Shown piece after piece: positions 24,405 to 28,321 of a stretch of 28,321 bases of DNA (position 1 is the first letter of the stretch; each line of letters opens with the position of its first letter). The position numbers were made by a program, and so were the translations under genes. The stretch is taken from assembly GCA_947374445.1 (NCBI GenBank), contig CANCBY010000008.1, forward strand, positions 1 through 28,321, in the 5' to 3' direction. The notes beneath the pieces were generated by a model. It had not been told where the DNA came from and searched no databases. It saw nothing but the letters and a program-made list of their open reading frames with translations. Origin of the DNA: Pseudobdellovibrionaceae bacterium (lineage in GTDB: Bacteria; Bdellovibrionota; Bdellovibrionia; Bdellovibrionales; Bdellovibrionaceae).

Positions 24405-24964
24405 AAATCTGAGCCTTCATCATCTTGGCCATCGTCTTTGGGTCCAGATTTTCCAACTTGAATCTCAATAAGTCCTTCAGGCAGACTCATCATAAGGCGA
24501 CGATTATCCCAAATAATTTTTTCGATAAAGCTTTCAACAAATGGAATCTCAATCAAAATCCCTGACCTCAGCTCGACTTGCAAAAGATCATGCCCGCCAT
24601 TCATTGAAGTGCTCCTGATCACACCCAGCAAAACATCTTTATCATAAACTTCGAAGCCCATGATTTCAGAGAGGTAAATCGTCTCGCCCTTTTGCGAAGT
24701 CAGCAGAGTTTCTGGAATAAAAAAAGGCAAACCCTTAAGAGCTTCAGATTGATTTCGATCAGTAATAAGTTTTGGTTTTAGGATAAGCCCTTGTTTAAAG
24801 ATCTTTGCTGATTCAACTTCGTAGACTTCTTCGGCCAGCTTAAAGAATTTCAATTTTTTTGCCCAAGCCGCCTCACCCGAAAAGACGAGGACATAAAGCT
24901 CACCCTTGAGGCCGTGGGCGTCTTTGACTTTACCAATGTGTTTCCAGTTTGTGTTTTCAGACAA
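24401..24964 (-). CDS. rimM: Ribosome maturation factor RimM
   Basis: 187 residues. It helps assemble the 30S head by binding uS19. The N-terminal IGKVKDAHGLKGELYV and the C-terminal PRC-barrel part (LSEIMGFEVYDKDVLLGVIRS, IEIPFVESFIEKI) are clear; a Asp/Gly/Lys-rich tail (GPKDDGQDDEG) follows. The only ATG, GTG or TTG between the in-frame TAG at 24986-24988 and the core is the TTG at 24964-24962. Its Shine-Dalgarno GAGGG is 7 nt upstream and lies in the arm of a strong hairpin (see the hairpin feature). The N-terminus matches the family, so this start is well supported. Confidence 0.95.
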   Translation of the reverse strand: MSENTNWKHIGKVKDAHGLKGELYVLVFSGEAAWAKKLKFFKLAEEVYEVESAKIFKQGLILKPKLITDRNQSEALKGLPFFIPETLLTSQKGETIYLSEIMGFEVYDKDVLLGVIRSTSMNGGHDLLQVELRSGILIEIPFVESFIEKIIWDNRRLMMSLPEGLIEIQVGKSGPKDDGQDDEGSDL

Positions 24965-25006
24965 AAAAAGACCCTCTAAATTCTGCTAGTGAATACTTAG
25001 AGGGTC
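24965..25006 (-). promoter_or_regulatory. Terminator-like hairpin that contains the rimM ribosome site
   Basis: On the minus strand GACCCTCTAA (25006-24997) pairs perfectly with TTAGAGGGTC (24979-24970), with an inner ATTC/GAAT pair in the 17-nt loop, and is followed directly by seven T. The last two T are the start of the rimM TTG codon. The GAGGG Shine-Dalgarno lies in the 3' arm. It could act as an attenuator, a translation block, or both. A second stem, CTGTTGT/ACAACAG (25038-25065), lies upstream. Confidence 0.7.
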
Positions 25007-25113
25007 ATAGATTAAATTTAATTTTGGCGCAATGCTTCTGTTGTGCGCACTTGTATTTACAACAGCACACTCAGCTTTTCGCTAGGGCCGTCTGCTCAAC
25101 GAGCCTTTTCAGC

Positions 25114-25136
25114 TATCTACTCAAATATCTACTCAA
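25114..25136. repeat. 11-bp direct repeat across the khpA stop
   Basis: TATCTACTCAA occurs at 25114-25124 and 25126-25136, period 12. On the minus strand it gives khpA two in-frame TAG stops 12 nt apart. Probably a small duplication; no function seen. Confidence 0.6.
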
Positions 25137-25374
25137 CGATCTCTAGAACGCTTCGTTTTTGTAACTTAGTTGAAGCGGCATTTAGAATTGTTCTCATAGA
25201 GCGAGCTGTGCGACCTTGCTTACCAATCACTTTACCCAAGTCGCCTTTGGCAACTTTAAGTTCAACAACTGTTGTCTGCTCTCCGACCACTTCGTTGACT
25301 TCAACTTGGTCTGGCTCGTCCACCAAGGCTTTCGCCATAAACTCTACTAATTCTTTCAAACTTGAATCGTCCAT
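25129..25374 (-). CDS. khpA: KH-domain RNA-binding protein KhpA
   Basis: 81 residues, the usual length. One KH domain: SLKELVEFMAKALVDEPDQVEV, then VELKVAKGDLGKVIGKQGRTARSMRTIL with the GKQG loop that holds single-stranded RNA, and ...LEIVE. It is a broad RNA chaperone that often pairs with KhpB, and it lies next to rpsP and rimM in many genomes. ATG with CGGAG 5 nt upstream. The rpsP terminator (25474-25510) is upstream, so it may have a separate promoter (TTGTTG-18-TATGCT is a weak candidate). Confidence 0.93.
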   Translation of the reverse strand: MDDSSLKELVEFMAKALVDEPDQVEVNEVVGEQTTVVELKVAKGDLGKVIGKQGRTARSMRTILNAASTKLQKRSVLEIVE

Positions 25375-25388
25375 TTTTACTCCGCTCT

Positions 25389-25412
25389 ATCAATTAGCTA
25401 CATCAATTAGCT
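25389..25412. repeat. Direct repeat ATCAATTAGCT in the khpA leader
   Basis: Two copies, 25389-25399 and 25402-25412, period 13, with a partial third copy (ATCAAG) after. Lies just upstream of khpA on the minus strand. Could be a tandem slippage product or a binding site. Confidence 0.55.
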
Positions 25413-25473
25413 CTATCAAGCATAGGTCCGCATTTATGAAGGCAACAAGTGCAAGCAATAAAGATATTAAATA

Positions 25474-25510
25474 CAAAAACAAAAAGGCTTGCCACTAAAA
25501 AAGCAAACCT
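25474..25510 (-). terminator. Rho-independent terminator after rpsP
   Basis: On the minus strand AGGTTTGC pairs with GCAAGCCT (one G-U pair) over a 10-nt loop, followed by TTTTGTTTTTG. It is 34 nt after the rpsP stop. It would separate rpsP from khpA or reduce readthrough. Confidence 0.7.
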
Positions 25511-25543
25511 TTCAGTTAATATCACCTTTATTGGGAGAACAAC

Positions 25544-25792
25544 TTAAGCCTGAGCTTGAGCCAGCTTCATAACGTGCTTAACACGCTCTGTAGGCTGAGC
25601 TCCTTTTTTGATCCACTCGTTGGCTTTAGTAAGATCAAGAACGATCTTCTTTTCAGTGCCACCTGGAGTTGGATTGTAAGTGCCGATCACCTCAATGTAT
25701 TTCTTAGTTACATACTTTTTAGAGTCTGCAACGGTGATGCGATACTTCGGCGCGTGTTTTGTTCCAAATCGTGCAAGTCGAATAACAACCAT
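25544..25792 (-). CDS. rpsP: Ribosomal protein bS16
   Basis: 82 residues, the usual size. Family start VVIRLARFGTKHAPKYRITVADSK, then YIEVIGTYNPTPGG and the end KANEWIKKGAQPTERVKHVMK. It binds 16S rRNA early in 30S assembly. ATG with AAAGGA 9 nt upstream. It follows ffh by 97 nt, and a strong hairpin terminator follows it. Confidence 0.97.
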   Translation of the reverse strand: MVVIRLARFGTKHAPKYRITVADSKKYVTKKYIEVIGTYNPTPGGTEKKIVLDLTKANEWIKKGAQPTERVKHVMKLAQAQA

Positions 25793-25889
25793 GTTAATAG
25801 GTCCTTTCAGAGGGGTCTTGAATATCGAAAATCAAAGGGCTTTGCAATCAGAAAGAAAATAAAGGCCGATAAAGTGTCCATTTTGTTGA

Positions 25890-27215
25890 TTAAAATGGCA
25901 GTTTCATCCCTCGCCCCATACCCTTCATCATACCTGACATCATTTTTTGAGACTGCTCAAACTGCTTCACAAAGCGGTTTATATCCTGCACTTGGGTGCC
26001 AGACCCCTTTGCAATACGCTCACGACGCGAGGCATTTAATATGCGGGGCTCACGGCGTTCTTTTGGAGTCATTGAATGTATGATCGCCTCGATTTTTTTC
26101 ATTTCAGCATCTGGCGGGGCCATGTTTTTCATCTGTTTTGAAAGCTCACCCATGCCTGGTAATAATTTCAGGATGCTCTCCATTCCGCCCATCTTTTTAA
26201 GTGCCTGTATCTGCGATAAAAAGTCCTCGATGGTGAACTGATTTTTCATCATTTTGCGAGCTTGCTCACGAGCTGACTTTTCATCGACAAATTCTTGAGC
26301 TTTTTCGACCAGTGAGAGCACATCGCCCATATCAAGAATTCTTGAAGCCAAGCGATCGGGGTGAAAAACTTCGAGGGCTGAAACTTTTTCGCCCACACCT
26401 AAGAATTTAATCGGAATACCTGTGACCTCACGAATACTAAGTGCTGCCCCGCCTCTGGCATCACCATCTACTTGTGTGAGTACTAAGCCTGACAGACCTA
26501 AGCGCGAGTGAAAGCCCTCAGCTACCGCCACGGATTGCTGACCTAGCATCGCATCTGCTACGAGCAAAACCTCGTGTGGCTCCCAAATTTGCTTCAAACG
26601 ACCGAGCTCAGACATCAGTTCTTCATCGATCTGCAGGCGCCCCGCAGTGTCGACGATCACAACGTCGCACATATTGTCGTTAGCCCATTTTTTGGCATTG
26701 CGAACGATGTCCTCAGGCTTATCTGTAGCCACTGAGGGATAGACTGGAAAATTATTTTGACGACCCAATGTCTGCAATTGCTCGATGGCCGCTGGACGAT
26801 AAACATCGGCAGGAACTAGACCTGTTTTTTTGCCGAATTTTTGTCGAATAAAAAGAGCAAGTTTTGCTGCGGAAGTGGTTTTACCGGCGCCCTGCAGACC
26901 CACCATAAAAATAACGGCCGGCTTTTCGCGAAGGTTAATATCCATGGTCTCGCCACCAAGAGTGGTTTTGAGTTCGTCATGAACGATTTTTACGAACTGC
27001 TGACCAGGTGATACACTTTGCAAAACCTCAGCACCTAGGGCCTTAGTTTTCACTCGGTCAATAAAGTTTTTAACAACTTTAAAATTTACGTCGGCCTCGA
27101 GCAGGCTCATGCGAATTTCTTTGAGCGAATCCTCAATATTGCTTTCTGAAATCTTGGATTGCCCACGAACTTTTTTTAGACTTCCGAGAATTTTTTCAGA
27201 CAAATTATCAAACAT
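25890..27215 (-). CDS. ffh: Signal recognition particle GTPase Ffh
   Basis: 441 residues, normal length. The N domain and GTPase domain show GLQGAGKTTSAAKLA (G1), DTAGRLQ (G3) and DGDARGGAALSI after G4, and the M domain has SRRERIAKGSGTQVQDINRFVKQF with a Met-rich tail. It binds signal peptides on ribosomes and, with 4.5S RNA and FtsY, sends them to the membrane. One oddity: the G4 motif reads T-Q-V-D (Q248, codon CAA) where E. coli has T-K-V-D. AAGGAAG lies before the ATG. Confidence 0.97.
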   Translation of the reverse strand: MFDNLSEKILGSLKKVRGQSKISESNIEDSLKEIRMSLLEADVNFKVVKNFIDRVKTKALGAEVLQSVSPGQQFVKIVHDELKTTLGGETMDINLREKPAVIFMVGLQGAGKTTSAAKLALFIRQKFGKKTGLVPADVYRPAAIEQLQTLGRQNNFPVYPSVATDKPEDIVRNAKKWANDNMCDVVIVDTAGRLQIDEELMSELGRLKQIWEPHEVLLVADAMLGQQSVAVAEGFHSRLGLSGLVLTQVDGDARGGAALSIREVTGIPIKFLGVGEKVSALEVFHPDRLASRILDMGDVLSLVEKAQEFVDEKSAREQARKMMKNQFTIEDFLSQIQALKKMGGMESILKLLPGMGELSKQMKNMAPPDAEMKKIEAIIHSMTPKERREPRILNASRRERIAKGSGTQVQDINRFVKQFEQSQKMMSGMMKGMGRGMKLPF

Positions 27216-27242
27216 AGTACTTCCTTCAAATATCTTGGAACA

Positions 27243-28034
27243 TTACCAACGACTGAAACTTCCGCTCTTTAACGAGTGGTCTGCTAATTTGTAAAACACC
27301 ACAAGGCCCACGGCTGAAATTATCAAAGCGGATTCCATCGGAACATCACTAATGCCCAAAATTCCATAACGAACACCATTGATAAGGTAGAGTAGCGGAT
27401 TAAGTTTTGCGATCCCCTGCCAAAATGGGTGCAAATGATCGATGCTGATAAACACCCCACCTAAATAAGTTAATGGCAAAAGAATAAAAGCAGAAACTGC
27501 CGAGAGCTGATCAAAAGTCTTTGCCCAGAATGCGGTCGAGATACCAAGCATTCCAAAAAGCAAACCACCAACGACAACGAAGTAGGCCAAATACCCTGGA
27601 CTTGCGACTCCCAAGAGTTCTCCGTATTGATAGTAATGAAAGCCTGATCCCACAATGTAAGTGATCAAAGCCACAAGACTGCCACGCACGACAGCTGCTA
27701 ACGACATAGCCCAAATGATTTGGTGATGACTGAGTGGCAAAACCTTAAGATCTTCAAGCTCTCCTGTGAATTTACCGATGGTCACTGAGCTCGATGAGTT
27801 TTGAAAAGCATTATTGATCAAGCCCATCATGCAAAGCCCAGGAATTAAGAAGGCCAAATAAGTATGACCTTTTTGCGGCTCAACGTTGGCGCCTAAGGTA
27901 ATACCAAAAACCATCAAGTACAAAAAAGACGAAATAAACGGAGTCACCACCGTCTGTACCAAAACTTTGATAAAGCGATGAATCTCGCGGCGAAGAAGCA
28001 TTAAAAATGGGATCCAAGGATTGATTGTCTTCAT
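27243..28034 (-). CDS. ABC-2 type exporter permease
   Basis: 263 residues with about six hydrophobic segments. It begins with LLRREIHRFIKVLVQTVVTPFISSFLYLMVFG, typical of ABC-2 (YadH/NodJ-like) permeases, and carries the family ending PLTYLGGVFISIDHLHPFWQGIAKLNPLLYLINGVRYGILG. It forms the channel of an exporter with the ATPase next to it. The ATG overlaps the ATPase stop in ATGA (28031-28034). The substrate cannot be told from sequence. Confidence 0.9.
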   Translation of the reverse strand: MKTINPWIPFLMLLRREIHRFIKVLVQTVVTPFISSFLYLMVFGITLGANVEPQKGHTYLAFLIPGLCMMGLINNAFQNSSSSVTIGKFTGELEDLKVLPLSHHQIIWAMSLAAVVRGSLVALITYIVGSGFHYYQYGELLGVASPGYLAYFVVVGGLLFGMLGISTAFWAKTFDQLSAVSAFILLPLTYLGGVFISIDHLHPFWQGIAKLNPLLYLINGVRYGILGISDVPMESALIISAVGLVVFYKLADHSLKSGSFSRW

Positions 28035-28321
28035 TTGCTGGCTCCAGAATGATTCGCGCCCGAATTAAGAAGAGATAAAAAGGCTTCTTCAAGTGTGCCT
28101 TCTCGAGTTTTAAGATCTTGGATCTCGGAAACTTTGATGTTCTTTTGAGTCAAAAGCTCCCCAACGCCCATGCCAGCTGGGATTTCAAAACTGACGTGCT
28201 CTTTGTTCATCAACTCGATACTCACATGGCGTTTGGTCAGATCTTTGATGATCTTTTTAGTTTCACCAACGTACTTAAGCTCGCCTTTGTTAATGATGCC
28301 GACGCGGTCGCAAAGCTCTTC
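28031..28321 (-). CDS. ABC transporter ATPase, C-terminal end (cut by window edge)
   Basis: The last 96 codons are present; the P-loop part lies beyond the right edge. EELCDRVGIINKGELKYVG is the usual segment after the H-loop, and the following GVGELLTQKNIKVSEIQDLKTREGTLEEAFLSLL is the C-terminal regulatory end common in YadG/NodI-like ATPases. It powers the permease encoded just downstream. Confidence 0.92.
   Translation of the reverse strand, partial: EELCDRVGIINKGELKYVGETKKIIKDLTKRHVSIELMNKEHVSFEIPAGMGVGELLTQKNIKVSEIQDLKTREGTLEEAFLSLLNSGANHSGASK

Noticed and set aside
1..28321. Mobile elements, CRISPR, tRNA or rRNA genes
   Set aside because: I saw no transposase or integrase, no terminal inverted repeats with target duplications, no regular spaced repeats, and no cloverleaf-type sequence.

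Overview
The window looks like a chromosomal core-genome segment of a Gram-negative, Bdellovibrio-like bacterium (Bdellovibrionota; a low-GC member is my guess). The reasons are an LptD gene, lipoprotein and outer-membrane beta-barrel genes, FecR-domain and CHASE2-cyclase proteins, very dense packing, and moderately AT-rich DNA judged by eye. The genus is an inference. I see no tRNA, rRNA, IS element, prophage or CRISPR array, and no gene-free stretch longer than about 300 bases.

Layout. 1-3.7 kb (minus strand): the start of pyruvate kinase, a 559-residue protein that is almost entirely one coiled coil with an 11-residue repeat, a secreted FecR-like protein, and a membrane-anchored TPR protein. 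3.9-9.3 kb: HU; a ChaN-like protein and a VKOR-DsbA disulfide-forming fusion that diverge from a perfect FNR-type dyad; a small membrane protein; a heptad coiled-coil protein; and a STAS protein. Three convergent pairs here overlap by exactly 4 nt at their stop codons. 9.4-21.4 kb is an envelope block: a CHASE2 adenylate cyclase coupled to lptD, a beta-barrel protein (A), an anchored FecR/Fn3 protein, then on the other strand a small lipoprotein, a second beta-barrel protein (B) that is a diverged paralogue of A, and a small glycine-rich secreted protein. 21.4-27.2 kb (minus strand) is a translation and RNA block transcribed as ffh - rpsP - khpA - rimM - trmD - SPOUT methyltransferase - rplS - rnhB - yraN, and it may run on into the barrel B genes. 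27.2-28.3 kb: an ABC-2 exporter permease and the end of its ATPase.

How the genes may work together. VKOR-DsbA would form disulfides in the periplasm, for which LptD, with five or so cysteines in its mature part, is a likely client. The CHASE2 cyclase senses something outside the inner membrane and makes a cyclic nucleotide. It is co-transcribed with the LPS-insertion barrel and lies next to FecR and paired-barrel proteins, which suggests an uncharacterised envelope-sensing or surface-assembly module. In the ribosomal block, protein genes use ATG while the RNA-modifying enzymes use TTG or GTG. rimM starts inside the U-tract of a strong terminator-like hairpin that also contains its Shine-Dalgarno, so its expression is probably held down by structure.

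The most unusual items are the roughly 50-repeat unbroken hendecad coiled coil, the rimM hairpin, the FNR-type dyad shared by two divergent redox/haem-type genes, the paralogous barrel pair around a FecR/Fn3 protein, and a Lys-to-Gln change in the G4 motif of Ffh.
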